From Syntrophaceae bacterium UBA2280 (lineage in GTDB: Bacteria > Desulfobacterota > Syntrophia > Syntrophales > Smithellaceae): 64,000 nucleotides of DNA. The stretch lies in contig DDWS01000068.1 in assembly GCA_002347685.1 (NCBI GenBank), positions 1,055 to 65,054 on the forward strand. The letters are read 5' to 3'. The notes beneath the pieces were generated by a model, which was not told the DNA's origin, ran no database searches, and saw only the letters and a program-made list of their open reading frames with translations. Position 1 is the stretch's first letter; each line of letters opens with the position of its first letter. Positions 10,157 through 18,346 of this stretch are shown piece by piece. The translations under genes and the position numbers were made by a program.

Positions 10157-11419
10157 ATGATTATACTTGTCGGATTAAATCACAAAACAGCGCCGCTTGC
10201 GGTGCGCGAAAAGCTCTTTACCGAGTGCCAGGGTGAGGTTAATCTGCTTTCCGATCTGCTTGCGATCGAAGGCGTGCTGGAGATTCTGCACCTGTCCACC
10301 TGCAACCGTGTCGAGTTGATTGCCGCCGTGGATGAGACCATGCAGGCGGCCGAAGCGCTCAAATCGTTTCTGGCGCGCTACGGGGGCCTCACGGACGAGC
10401 AAGCCGCGGGGTGTCTTTATGTGTATCGGAATGAAGAGGCAATCCGGCATCTGTTTCGGGTGACCTCCAGCCTCGATTCGCTGGTGATGGGCGAGGCCCA
10501 GATTCTGGGTCAGGTGAAAGATGCCTACCGGCAGGCATTGGGGCAAAACGCGACCGGCATCGCGCTCAACCGCCTGATGCACAGAGCGTTTCGCACGGCC
10601 AAGCGTGTGCGGACCGAAACCGGCATTGCCGCCAATCCGGTGTCGGTGAGCTTTGCCGCCGTTGAACTGGCAAAAAAGATATTCGGGTCGCTTTCCGGCA
10701 AAAAAATTCTGATCATCGGCGCGGGCGAAATGGCGGAACTCACCGGGACGCATCTGATCGGGAACGGCGCTGAGGAGATCATCGTCGCCAACCGGACGGT
10801 TGCACAGGCCGTGACACTTGCGAAAAAATTTCGCGGGAAAGCCATCGGGCTTGATGCGCTCGACGATGGTCTGATCGATGCGGATATTGTCATCAGCTCC
10901 ACCGGCGCGCCATCGTATGTCGTGACGGAAGAGATGATTCGCCGATGCCTCAGAAAACGCAAGAGCCGCCTGCTTTTTTTAATTGACATCGCGGTACCGC
11001 GGGACATTGACCCTGCGGCGGACGGCATTGAAAATGTCTATCTGTACAACATTGATCATTTGCAGGACATTGTCGATGAAAACATCAAAAACCGCCGTCG
11101 CGAGGCGCTAAAGGCAGAGGCCATTGTGGCGGAGGAGGTAGCGCGTTTTGCCAACTGGCTTATGGAGCTCGAAGCCGTGCCCACGATTGTGTCGCTGCGC
11201 AGCAAGGCTGAAGGCATCGTAAAAACCGAGATGGTCAAAGCCCAGGGCTGGATGGGAAATCTCGAAAATGGTCATCGAGATAAAGTCGAAGCGCTGGTGA
11301 ACGGGATCGTCAATAAGATTCTGCACGCGCCGGTGGCGGTGATGAAGGAGGAAAGTGTTGAGTTTGCCTCGCAGGATATCGTGGCCGCGGCCCGCCAGCT
11401 TTTCCGGCTGGATGAATGA
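10157..11419 (+). CDS. hemA: Glutamyl-tRNA reductase
   Basis: Reduces glutamyl-tRNA(Glu) with NADPH to glutamate-1-semialdehyde, the first committed step of C5 tetrapyrrole synthesis. About 420 residues, full length. It shows the N-terminal signature GLNHKTAPLAVRE, the catalytic cysteine in STCNRVEL (near residue 50), an NADPH-binding GAGEMAEL around 192-199 and a C-terminal dimerisation region. ATG 10157 is preferred because homologues start right at this hydrophobic strand; an in-frame TTG at 10151 overlaps the previous stop. The partner enzyme HemL is not in this window. Confidence 0.95.
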   Translation: MIILVGLNHKTAPLAVREKLFTECQGEVNLLSDLLAIEGVLEILHLSTCNRVELIAAVDETMQAAEALKSFLARYGGLTDEQAAGCLYVYRNEEAIRHLFRVTSSLDSLVMGEAQILGQVKDAYRQALGQNATGIALNRLMHRAFRTAKRVRTETGIAANPVSVSFAAVELAKKIFGSLSGKKILIIGAGEMAELTGTHLIGNGAEEIIVANRTVAQAVTLAKKFRGKAIGLDALDDGLIDADIVISSTGAPSYVVTEEMIRRCLRKRKSRLLFLIDIAVPRDIDPAADGIENVYLYNIDHLQDIVDENIKNRRREALKAEAIVAEEVARFANWLMELEAVPTIVSLRSKAEGIVKTEMVKAQGWMGNLENGHRDKVEALVNGIVNKILHAPVAVMKEESVEFASQDIVAAARQLFRLDE

Positions 11420-11428
11420 AGGAGTGTT

Positions 11429-12343
11429 ATGAATATTAAAATCGGTACACGGGGCAGCAAGCTGGCGCTGGCGCAGGCAAACGCGGTCTTAGAGAGTTTA
11501 CAAAAAGCGGCGCCGGAAATCACCGCGGAAATCTGTGTGATCAAAACCAAAGGCGATATCCTGCAGGACGTATCGCTTCTGCAGATTGGCGGGCAGGGCG
11601 TGTTTGTGAAGGAAATCGAGGAGGAGCTGCTTTCGGGGAGCATCGATCTGGCGGTGCACAGCATGAAGGATGTCCCCGGCGAAACACCGGAGGGTCTCAT
11701 GTTTGCGGCCATTTTGCCGCGTGAAGACGTGCGCGACATCCTGGTGTCCCGTGGCAATGTCAAGCTCGAATTCATGCCCAAAGGCGCGAAGATCGGCACC
11801 GGTTCGCTCCGCCGGGGCGCGCAGATCAAGGCGATACTGCCCGATGTAGAGATTGTTCCGCTGCGCGGCAATATCGACACGCGGATCAAAAAAATTGAAT
11901 CGGAAAACCTCACCGGTGTGATCCTGGCGGCGGCGGGCATGAAGCGGCTGGGCTATGCTCAAACCATCTCACAGTTTCTGCCGACGGAACTGATGCTGCC
12001 GGCGGTGGGGCAGGGCGCGCTGGGCCTGCAGGTTCGCGCGACGGATACCGAACTGGCCGATCTTTGCGCAAGACTCAATCACGCGACGAGCGCTGCCGAG
12101 GTTGCGGCGGAGCGCTCCTACCTCCGGGCGCTGGGCGGCGGATGCCGTCTGCCGATTGCGGCGTTTGGCCTTCTTGAAGGACCCCGGCTGTCCCTGGAAG
12201 GCCTTGTGGCCGCCCCGAACGGTACGGAGGTGGTTCGCGACAAGGTCTGGGGAGCCATCGATGAAGCGGAAGATATGGGCAAAAGGCTCGCGGCCATGAT
12301 TATGGACAAAGGCGGCAAGAAGTTGCTGGATCTGGTGTGCTGA
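11429..12343 (+). CDS. hemC: Porphobilinogen deaminase (hydroxymethylbilane synthase)
   Basis: Polymerises four porphobilinogen units to hydroxymethylbilane. 304 residues, normal length. The family start IGTRGSKLALAQA is present, as is the HSMKDVP motif of the active-site cleft (about 73-79); the cysteine that carries the dipyrromethane cofactor is seen in LGGGCRLPIAA (about residue 240). GAAGGAG precedes the ATG, and the gene follows hemA by 9 bases. Confidence 0.97.
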   Translation: MNIKIGTRGSKLALAQANAVLESLQKAAPEITAEICVIKTKGDILQDVSLLQIGGQGVFVKEIEEELLSGSIDLAVHSMKDVPGETPEGLMFAAILPREDVRDILVSRGNVKLEFMPKGAKIGTGSLRRGAQIKAILPDVEIVPLRGNIDTRIKKIESENLTGVILAAAGMKRLGYAQTISQFLPTELMLPAVGQGALGLQVRATDTELADLCARLNHATSAAEVAAERSYLRALGGGCRLPIAAFGLLEGPRLSLEGLVAAPNGTEVVRDKVWGAIDEAEDMGKRLAAMIMDKGGKKLLDLVC

Positions 12344-12346
12344 AAT

Positions 12347-13879
12347 ATGAGTAAAGGAAAAGTTTATATCATTGGGGCGGGACCGGGAGACCCGGGGCTG
12401 ATAACACTCAAGGCTGTTGAAGCCTTGCGTCTGGCCGATGTGGTCATTTACGATAACCTCGTCAACGAGGAACTGCTCAAATACGCGCCGGCGCGTGCCC
12501 GTTTCATTTACGCGGGCAAGCAGGGTGGAGATCATACACTGTCGCAGGACAAGATCAATGATCTGCTGGCCAAAGAAGCCCGCGACGGCAACATTGTGGC
12601 GCGCCTCAAGGGCGGCGATCCCTTCATCTTCGGACGCGGCGGCGAAGAAGCCGAAGTGCTGGCGGGCCAGGGCGTGCCGTTTGAAGTGGTTTGCGGCGTC
12701 ACGTCGGCAATCGCGGTTCCCGCCTACGCGGGCATTCCGCTCACGCATCGGGGACTCACGTCCACGGTGGCGTTTGTCACCGGCCATGAAGATCCGACCA
12801 AGGAAAAAAGCGACATCGACTGGCAGGCGCTCGCCGGCATCGGCACGCTTGTCTTTCTCATGGGTGTGAAGAATTTGGGCCTCATCACCGATGCTTTGAT
12901 TTCACACGGCAAATCACCGGACACCCCCGCGGCGCTGATCCGGCGCGGGACGACCGCAAGGCAGGAAATGGTGACCGGCACGCTGGAGACGATTGTTGAG
13001 GCGGCGCTAAGCCATGCGATGAAGCCGCCCGCGATCCTCGTGGTTGGCCCCGTGGTGGAACTGCGCGACACGCTTCGCTGGTTCGACACCCGTCCGCTTT
13101 TTGGAAAGGGCGTGGTCATCACGCGCCCCGAGCGGCAGGCCGATGATCTGGCGAAACTGCTCACGGCGCAGGGGGCCCATCCCATTTATTTTCCGACCAT
13201 TGCGATTGAACCCCCTGCAGACTGGTGCGAACTCGACGCGGCCATCAACCGGATCTCTTCTTTCAACTGGCTGATTTTCACCAGCGCCAACGGCGTGCAT
13301 TTCTTCTTTGAGCGCCTGCGGGGAAAAGGCGGGGATGTTCGTGATCTCAAGGGAATAAAAATCTGCTGCATCGGCCCGGCCACGGCCGGTCAGATTGAAG
13401 TCAGGGGCATCCGGGTTGATCTCGTGCCGGATGAATTCATCGCCGAAGGAATTTTAAAGTCGTTTGCGGACATAGATCTGCGCGGTCAGAAGATTCTGAT
13501 TCCGCGCGCGGCCAGGGCCAGGGACATTCTGCCTGCGGGGTTGAAAAAGCAGGGCGCCGACGTGGTCGTTGCGACCGCGTACCGGACGGTGAATTCGGGA
13601 AGGAAGAAAGAAGAAATCGCGGCGCTGATCGACGCAGGCGAGGTGGATGTGATCACGTTTACAAGCTCGTCCACGGTGACCCACTTTGTCGAAATCATGG
13701 GTGCGGATTATTTATTGCCGCCGCAGATCAGGATCGCCTGTATCGGGCCGGTGACGGCGGCTACCGCGAAGAAGGCGGGATTTTCAATTGATATTCAGCA
13801 GGAAGATTATACGATGGAGGGGCTTGTCGGGTCCCTTGTCCGCTACATCACTGAGCAGTCGTCCGGGGCGGACGGGTAA
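12347..13879 (+). CDS. Fused uroporphyrinogen-III C-methyltransferase / uroporphyrinogen-III synthase
   Basis: Bifunctional CobA-HemD protein of 510 residues. The N-terminal half (about 1-245) is a SAM-dependent methyltransferase with GAGPGDPGLITLKA, GGDPFIFGRGGEEAE and a long C-terminal part of the SUMT fold; it makes precorrin-2. The C-terminal half (about 250-500) is uroporphyrinogen-III synthase, with two alternating domains and conserved FTSANGV and FTSSSTV stretches. Fusion of the two activities channels hydroxymethylbilane toward siroheme, fitting an organism that makes heme by the Ahb route. It follows hemC by 3 bases. Confidence 0.95.
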   Translation: MSKGKVYIIGAGPGDPGLITLKAVEALRLADVVIYDNLVNEELLKYAPARARFIYAGKQGGDHTLSQDKINDLLAKEARDGNIVARLKGGDPFIFGRGGEEAEVLAGQGVPFEVVCGVTSAIAVPAYAGIPLTHRGLTSTVAFVTGHEDPTKEKSDIDWQALAGIGTLVFLMGVKNLGLITDALISHGKSPDTPAALIRRGTTARQEMVTGTLETIVEAALSHAMKPPAILVVGPVVELRDTLRWFDTRPLFGKGVVITRPERQADDLAKLLTAQGAHPIYFPTIAIEPPADWCELDAAINRISSFNWLIFTSANGVHFFFERLRGKGGDVRDLKGIKICCIGPATAGQIEVRGIRVDLVPDEFIAEGILKSFADIDLRGQKILIPRAARARDILPAGLKKQGADVVVATAYRTVNSGRKKEEIAALIDAGEVDVITFTSSSTVTHFVEIMGADYLLPPQIRIACIGPVTAATAKKAGFSIDIQQEDYTMEGLVGSLVRYITEQSSGADG

Positions 13880-13889
13880 GGATACAAAA

Positions 13890-15077
13890 ATGATCGGTAT
13901 TTCCAAACTATATTGCGGGGCGGTGGAGCCCTCTGATGTGCTTCGCTACAACCGGCACTCCGGCCAACTTCCCTCGCACCTGCTGCAGTTTTCATCGGAT
14001 AAAAAACCGGTGGTGGTCTGGAATGTGACGCGCCGCTGCAATCTGAAGTGCATTCACTGCTATTCCAATTCCGCCGATGTCGACTACCAAGACGAGTTGA
14101 CGACGCAAGAAGGCAAAAAACTCATCGACGATCTGGCCGTGTTTGGCGCGCCGGTGATATTATTTTCCGGCGGCGAACCGCTGATGCGCCCCGATCTGCT
14201 GGAGCTGGCACAGCACGCGACGGACAAAGGGATGCGCGCGGTGATCTCCACCAACGGCACGCTCATCACAAAAGACATCGCGGCCAAACTCAAAAAGATC
14301 GGCCTGTCGTACGTGGGCGTGAGTCTTGACGGGCTTCAAAAAACGCATGACCGGTTCCGGGGGAAGCCAGGCGCCTTTGAGGAGGCGATCGAAGGGATTC
14401 GCAACTGCCGTGAGGCGGGTATCAAAGTGGGGCTGCGTTTCACGGTGAACCGGCACAATCTGGCCGATGTGCCGGACATGTTTGATCTGCTTAGAGAGGA
14501 AAGAATTGAACGGCTTTGTTTTTACCACCTGGTGTACACAGGCCGCGGTTCCAGGCTGCGCGATGAGGATCTGTCACATGAGGAGACCCGCAAGCTCATT
14601 GACTTGATCGCCGCTAAAACCAGGGAAATGTTCGACGATGGTCTGACCCCGGAAATTCTCACGGTGGACAATCACGCCGATGGGCCCTATCTGTACCTGA
14701 AGATGAAGGAAGAAGACCCTGCGCGTGCCAAAGAAGTGCTGGAACTGCTCGAAATGAACGAGGGCAACTCCTCCGGCCTGGGCATCGGTTGTGTCAGCTG
14801 GGACGGCGAGGTCTATCCCGATCAATTCTGGCGCAATCAGCCCCTGGGTAACGTTCGGGAAAAACCTTTCAGTGAAATCTGGACGGACGGGGAAAACGGG
14901 TTTCTGATGAAACTCAAGGATAAGAAGAAGCACGTTGGCGGCCGCTGTGCGACCTGTGTCTGGCTGTCGGTGTGCGGCGGCAACTTCCGCGCCCGCGCCG
15001 AATCGGATGGTGATGTCTGGGGACCGGATCCCGCCTGTTACTTAACGGATGATGAAATATCCAAAAGGGAGGACTAG
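13890..15077 (+). CDS. ahbC: AhbC-type radical SAM enzyme, 12,18-didecarboxysiroheme deacetylase
   Basis: Radical SAM enzyme of the alternative heme pathway that removes two acetate side chains from 12,18-didecarboxysiroheme to give Fe-coproporphyrin III. 395 residues. The [4Fe-4S]-SAM motif is CNLKCIHC near residues 44-51, followed by FSGGEPLMRPDLLEL. A SPASM-like cysteine region for an extra cluster is at the end (GRCATCVWLSVCGGN). The N-terminus MIGISKLYCG and the position beside hemC, cobA/hemD, hemB and ahbD support AhbC and not another SPASM protein. The start is ATG 13890, eleven bases after the previous stop, with GGTAAGG before it; a longer in-frame reading back into cobA/hemD is not credible. 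Confidence 0.9.
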   Translation: MIGISKLYCGAVEPSDVLRYNRHSGQLPSHLLQFSSDKKPVVVWNVTRRCNLKCIHCYSNSADVDYQDELTTQEGKKLIDDLAVFGAPVILFSGGEPLMRPDLLELAQHATDKGMRAVISTNGTLITKDIAAKLKKIGLSYVGVSLDGLQKTHDRFRGKPGAFEEAIEGIRNCREAGIKVGLRFTVNRHNLADVPDMFDLLREERIERLCFYHLVYTGRGSRLRDEDLSHEETRKLIDLIAAKTREMFDDGLTPEILTVDNHADGPYLYLKMKEEDPARAKEVLELLEMNEGNSSGLGIGCVSWDGEVYPDQFWRNQPLGNVREKPFSEIWTDGENGFLMKLKDKKKHVGGRCATCVWLSVCGGNFRARAESDGDVWGPDPACYLTDDEISKRED

Positions 15078-15080
15078 GCC

Positions 15081-16058
15081 ATGCAGTTTCCTGAATACCG
15101 GGGACGCAGATTGAGAAAAAATGAGCACCTCAGAAGGCTGGTACGTGAAACCGCCCTGAGCGTGGATGATCTTGTCTATCCGATGTTTGCGGTTACTGGC
15201 AAAAGCGTGAAAAAGCCCATCCACTCGATGCCGGGCCAGTTCCAGATGTCGGTGGATTATCTTGCCAAAGAAGCCAGGGAGGCTTTTGAACTGGGGATTC
15301 CGGCCGTGCTGCTGTTCGGCATTCCGGCCCAAAAAGACGAAAATGCCTCAGGCGCGTTTGCCAAGGACGGCATCGTGCAGCAGGCGGTGAAAAGAATCAA
15401 ACATGACGTTCCCGATATGCTGGTGATCACCGATGTCTGTTTGTGCGAATACACCAGTCACGGCCATTGCGGGATTCTGGAAAAAGGGCAGGTGCAAAAC
15501 GATCTGACGCTGGAGGTGCTGGCGGAAACGGCCCTGTCGCACGCGAAAGCCGGCGCGGACATGGTCGCGCCGTCGGCCATGATGGACGGCCAGATCGCAG
15601 TTCTTCGCGAGGCGCTCGATGAAAACGCGCTGGAGGATATGCCGATCATGGCATATTCCGCGAAATACGCGTCGTCGTTTTATGGGCCATTTCGCGAAGC
15701 GGCCGAAAGCGCGCCGCAGTTCGGCGACCGCAAAGCCTATCAGATGGACCCGGCCAACGCCGAGGAAGCAATCCGGGAAATCACGATGGATATTTCCGAA
15801 GGCGCGGATATCATCATGGTCAAGCCCGCGCTGGCCTACCTGGATGTCATCTTCCGCGCCAGGCAGGAGTTCGATCTGCCGCTGGCCGCGTATAATGTCA
15901 GCGGGGAATATTCCATGATCAAGGCTGCCGCCCAGCTGGGCTGGCTCGATGAAGAAAAAGCCATGCTCGAGAGCCTGACTGCCATCAAAAGGGCCGGCGC
16001 GGATATCGTGATCACTTACTGGGCGAAAGATTTGGCGAAGGTGTTGAAAAAAGTGTGA
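15081..16058 (+). CDS. hemB: Delta-aminolevulinic acid dehydratase (porphobilinogen synthase)
   Basis: Condenses two 5-aminolevulinate molecules to porphobilinogen. 325 residues, full length. Zinc-type metal ligands are seen in DVCLCEYTSHGHCG (about 117-130), and the two Schiff-base lysines lie in SAKYAS (about 193-198) and MVKPALAYLD (about 247-256), where the second motif has Ala in place of the more usual Gly. It sits between ahbC and ahbD, so early and late steps of heme synthesis are transcribed together. Confidence 0.97.
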   Translation: MQFPEYRGRRLRKNEHLRRLVRETALSVDDLVYPMFAVTGKSVKKPIHSMPGQFQMSVDYLAKEAREAFELGIPAVLLFGIPAQKDENASGAFAKDGIVQQAVKRIKHDVPDMLVITDVCLCEYTSHGHCGILEKGQVQNDLTLEVLAETALSHAKAGADMVAPSAMMDGQIAVLREALDENALEDMPIMAYSAKYASSFYGPFREAAESAPQFGDRKAYQMDPANAEEAIREITMDISEGADIIMVKPALAYLDVIFRARQEFDLPLAAYNVSGEYSMIKAAAQLGWLDEEKAMLESLTAIKRAGADIVITYWAKDLAKVLKKV

Positions 16059-16075
16059 GGCGTGAGGAGTAAGGT

Positions 16076-17122
16076 GTGATAAATGAACAAGTGCGTATGA
16101 TCGCGTGGGAAGTGACGCGCAGCTGCAATCTCAGCTGTGTCCACTGCCGCGCTGCGTCCCATCTCGGACCTTATCCGGGAGAGCTTTCGACCGACGAGTG
16201 TCTGCGGCTCGTAGACGACATTGCTTCTGTGTCCCGGCCGGTGATTATTCTAACCGGCGGTGAGCCGCTTTTGCGTCCCGATATTTTCGAAATAGCCGCC
16301 TACGGCACGCAAAAAGGCCTGCGTATGGTCATGGCGACCAACGGCACGCTGGTCGATGCATCTGTCGCGAGAAAGATGATTGAAAGCGGCATCCAGCGCG
16401 TCAGCATCAGCATCGACGGTCCCGACACAAAAAGTCATGACGAATTCCGTCAGGAGCAGGGGGCGTTTGAAGGAGCCATGCGCGGCATTGAGGCGATGAA
16501 ATCAGCCGGGCTGGAATTTCAGATCAACACGACGATCACGACCGCCAATCTGCACCAGATCAAAGAAATTTACGATCTGGCGCTTAAAATCGGGGCGGCG
16601 GCGCATCACATCTTTTTGTTGGTGCCCACGGGACGTGGCAGGGATTTGGCCGAACAGGCCATCACCGCCGCCGACTATGAAGAAACATTGAACTGGTTTT
16701 ATTCCGAGAGCCTGACTTGTGAAATTCAGCTCAAGGCCACCTGCGCGCCGCACTATTTCCGCATCATGCATCAAAACAAACCCAAAAACAAAGCGCCCGT
16801 GAAAAAGGCGGGCGGCCACTTTCATGAATCCACGCGAGGCTGCCTGGGCGGCATCACATTTTGTTTCATCTCTCATGTCGGACAGGTGCAGCCTTGCGGA
16901 TACCTGGAACTTGATTGCGGCAACGTGCGCAAGCAGAGCTTCGGCGCAATCTGGGAGCAATCGAAAGTGTTTTGCAACCTTCGCGATTACGGAAAATACG
17001 GTGGCAAGTGCGGCCGCTGCGAATTTATCAAGGTTTGCGGCGGTTGCCGCGCACGGGCTTACGAGGCGACGGGGGATTATCTGGCGGAGGAGCCGCTTTG
17101 TTTGTATGAGCCGAAGCGGTAA
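16076..17122 (+). CDS. ahbD: AhbD-type radical SAM heme synthase (Fe-coproporphyrin III to heme b)
   Basis: Converts the two propionates of Fe-coproporphyrin III to vinyl groups, the last step of the siroheme-dependent heme pathway. 348 residues. The SAM-cluster motif CNLSCVHC lies at about 18-25, LTGGEPLLRPDIFE follows, and a C-terminal SPASM-like set of cysteines (RGCLGG, QPCGYL, CGRCEFIKVCGGC) would bind a second [4Fe-4S] cluster. It starts with GTG at 16076, supported by GAGGAG six bases upstream; the following MIAWEVTRSC is the usual family start region. It is 17 bases after hemB and 10 before the decarboxylase gene. Confidence 0.9.
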   Translation: MINEQVRMIAWEVTRSCNLSCVHCRAASHLGPYPGELSTDECLRLVDDIASVSRPVIILTGGEPLLRPDIFEIAAYGTQKGLRMVMATNGTLVDASVARKMIESGIQRVSISIDGPDTKSHDEFRQEQGAFEGAMRGIEAMKSAGLEFQINTTITTANLHQIKEIYDLALKIGAAAHHIFLLVPTGRGRDLAEQAITAADYEETLNWFYSESLTCEIQLKATCAPHYFRIMHQNKPKNKAPVKKAGGHFHESTRGCLGGITFCFISHVGQVQPCGYLELDCGNVRKQSFGAIWEQSKVFCNLRDYGKYGGKCGRCEFIKVCGGCRARAYEATGDYLAEEPLCLYEPKR

Positions 17123-17132
17123 GGCAATTCCT

Positions 17133-17579
17133 ATGGATGCAATCGATAGAAAAATACTGAACATTCTTCAGAAGGAATTTCCCCTCGAGGAGCGGCCCTT
17201 TGAGATTGTGGCTAAGCGGTGCGGGATCGGTGAGGACGAAGCGCTGGACCGCATTCAAAAGATGAAAGACGAAGGCATCATTCGCCGGATCGGCGCGGTG
17301 TTTGACGGGCCGAAGCTTGGCCGCGTCAGCACCCTTTGCGCCGCGCGCGTGCCGGAGGAAAGAATAGACGCCTTTGTTGAAGTGCTCAATGCCGGCAAAG
17401 GCGTGACGCATAATTACCGGCGCGACCACGACTACAATATCTGGTTTACCGTCAGCGCGCCTGACGCCTCACAGTTGGAATTGTTTCTGGCGGAAGTCAA
17501 AGAAAAAACCGGCGTAACGGATATTCTGGATATGCGGGCGGTAAGAACGTTTAAGATCAATGCGTCCTTTGATGTATAG
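17133..17579 (+). CDS. Siroheme decarboxylase subunit (AhbA/AhbB, AsnC/Lrp-like fold)
   Basis: Removes carboxyl groups from the C12 and C18 acetates of siroheme. 148 residues, with an N-terminal helix-turn-helix of AsnC/Lrp type (IDRKILNILQ, residues 4-13) and a C-terminal sensor-like domain containing the His/Arg-rich stretch THNYRRDHDYNIWFTV that is conserved in these enzymes. In characterised sulfate reducers AhbA and AhbB work together; only one subunit is encoded here. The context (directly after ahbD) argues for the enzyme and not a transcription factor. ATG 17133 is chosen; an ATG at 17106 inside the end of ahbD is possible. It ends the tetrapyrrole operon. Confidence 0.85.
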   Translation: MDAIDRKILNILQKEFPLEERPFEIVAKRCGIGEDEALDRIQKMKDEGIIRRIGAVFDGPKLGRVSTLCAARVPEERIDAFVEVLNAGKGVTHNYRRDHDYNIWFTVSAPDASQLELFLAEVKEKTGVTDILDMRAVRTFKINASFDV

Positions 17580-17637
17580 GCCGGAGGATCGGACTAAACC
17601 CAGAAGGCCTTTGTCTCTTCGCGCTCAGAGATCTTTT

Positions 17638-17713
17638 GTCACTTCGACCGTAGGGAGAAGTCTTGCGGATTCCGTAGCGAAGATCTCTCGTCGTTTTCGC
17701 TCCTCGAGATGAC
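17638..17713. repeat. 76-bp imperfect palindromic repeat, solo copy 1
   Basis: Runs from GTCACTTCGACC to CTCGAGATGAC. The outer ends are inverted (GTCACTTCGA against the complement of TCGAGATGAC, 8 of 10), and the inner parts also pair (GAGAAGTCTT against the complement of GAAGATCTCTC, nearly). It has the same length as the copy at 18171-18246, with differences mainly in the central loop. A degenerate fragment may precede it around 17611-17634. Confidence 0.85.
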
Positions 17714-17755
17714 AGCAGGGAGTGGATTGAATCTTTTGGATCTCAAACACGCTTT

Positions 17756-17781
17756 GTCACTTCGACCGCAGGGAGAAGTCT
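17756..17781. repeat. Left arm of a split palindromic repeat, directly before the GIY-YIG gene
   Basis: These 26 bases (GTCACTTCGACC...GAAGTCT) equal the left arm of the 76-bp repeats. The sequence then leaves the repeat and enters the nuclease gene, whose ATG is 3 bases later. The GGGAG within the arm (17771-17775) is positioned 8 bases before the ATG, so the repeat supplies the ribosome-binding site. Confidence 0.85.
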
Positions 17782-17783
17782 AA

Positions 17784-18077
17784 ATGGTGTACACAAAAAG
17801 CTATTACGTCTATTTGTTGACCAACTGGACCAACAAGGTTATGTATGTCGGCGTAACAAACGATTTGACACGCCGACTCTACGAGCATAAACACAAGATA
17901 GTTGATGGTTTTACGTCCAAGTATCATTTGAATAAGTTGGTTTATTTTGAAGAGACGCAGGACATTTGTGCAGCCATTGCAAGGGAAAAAGAGATCAAGA
18001 AATGGCGGCGTGAGAAGAAAGACAATCTGGTAAAACAGATAAATCCCGGGTGGCGGGATTTGGGAGAGGAATTATAA
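17784..18077 (+). CDS. Single-domain GIY-YIG endonuclease, embedded in a repeat
   Basis: A 97-residue protein that is almost entirely one GIY-YIG nuclease domain. The core is YYVYLL (7-12) followed by MYVGVTNDLTRRLYEHK (about 21-37), with the catalytic Arg in TRRLYEH and the expected Glu in the AREKEIKKW helix (near 70), ending in the common INPGWRDL. No DNA-recognition domain is attached. Family members are small predicted endonucleases of the UPF0213/COG2827 kind; their cellular role is unclear. The gene lies between the left arm (17756-17781) and right arm (18097-18133) of a palindromic repeat whose solo copies flank it on both sides, so it looks like the coding part of a mobile or selfish unit. 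Active-site residues appear intact. Confidence 0.88.
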   Translation: MVYTKSYYVYLLTNWTNKVMYVGVTNDLTRRLYEHKHKIVDGFTSKYHLNKLVYFEETQDICAAIAREKEIKKWRREKKDNLVKQINPGWRDLGEEL

Positions 18078-18096
18078 AGATTCCTCTCTGCGTTCG

Positions 18097-18133
18097 GCGA
18101 AGATCTCTCGTCGCTTTCGCTCCTCGAGATGAC
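18097..18133. repeat. Right arm of the split palindromic repeat, after the GIY-YIG gene
   Basis: The 37 bases from GCGAAGATCTCTCG to GAGATGAC match the right arm of the solo copies (17677-17713 and 18210-18246). It begins about 19 bases after the nuclease stop codon. Together with 17756-17781 it brackets the gene exactly at the loop of the palindrome. Confidence 0.85.
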
Positions 18134-18170
18134 AGAGGGTGTGTGTTTTTTGGCTGTCATGATTCTATGT

Positions 18171-18246
18171 GTCACTTCGACCGCAGGGAGAAGTCTTGCG
18201 GATTGTGAGGCGAAGATCTCTCGTCGCTTTCGCTCCTCGAGATGAC
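18171..18246. repeat. 76-bp imperfect palindromic repeat, solo copy 2
   Basis: Same architecture and length as the copy at 17638-17713; the arms are almost identical and the central five bases differ. Both solo copies are followed by a similar CAGGGAGT, so the true unit may extend about ten bases further. Confidence 0.85.
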
Positions 18247-18346
18247 AACAGGGAGTTACATGCCCGGTTGACGGAATATCGCAATCGTGCGAAAAGGGGT
18301 TCAGAAATTATTAAACTTTCCGAAAAATGAAAAAAGGAGGGGGAAA

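Noticed and set aside
16824..17132. Long upstream extension of the siroheme decarboxylase subunit
   Set aside because: It would overlap ahbD by about 300 bases, and the extra residues have no family similarity; ATG 17133 gives the normal N-terminus.
17784..18077. GIY-YIG gene considered as a homing endonuclease within an intron or intein
   Set aside because: It does not interrupt a gene, and no intron core is visible; the surrounding sequence is the palindromic repeat in an intergenic spacer.
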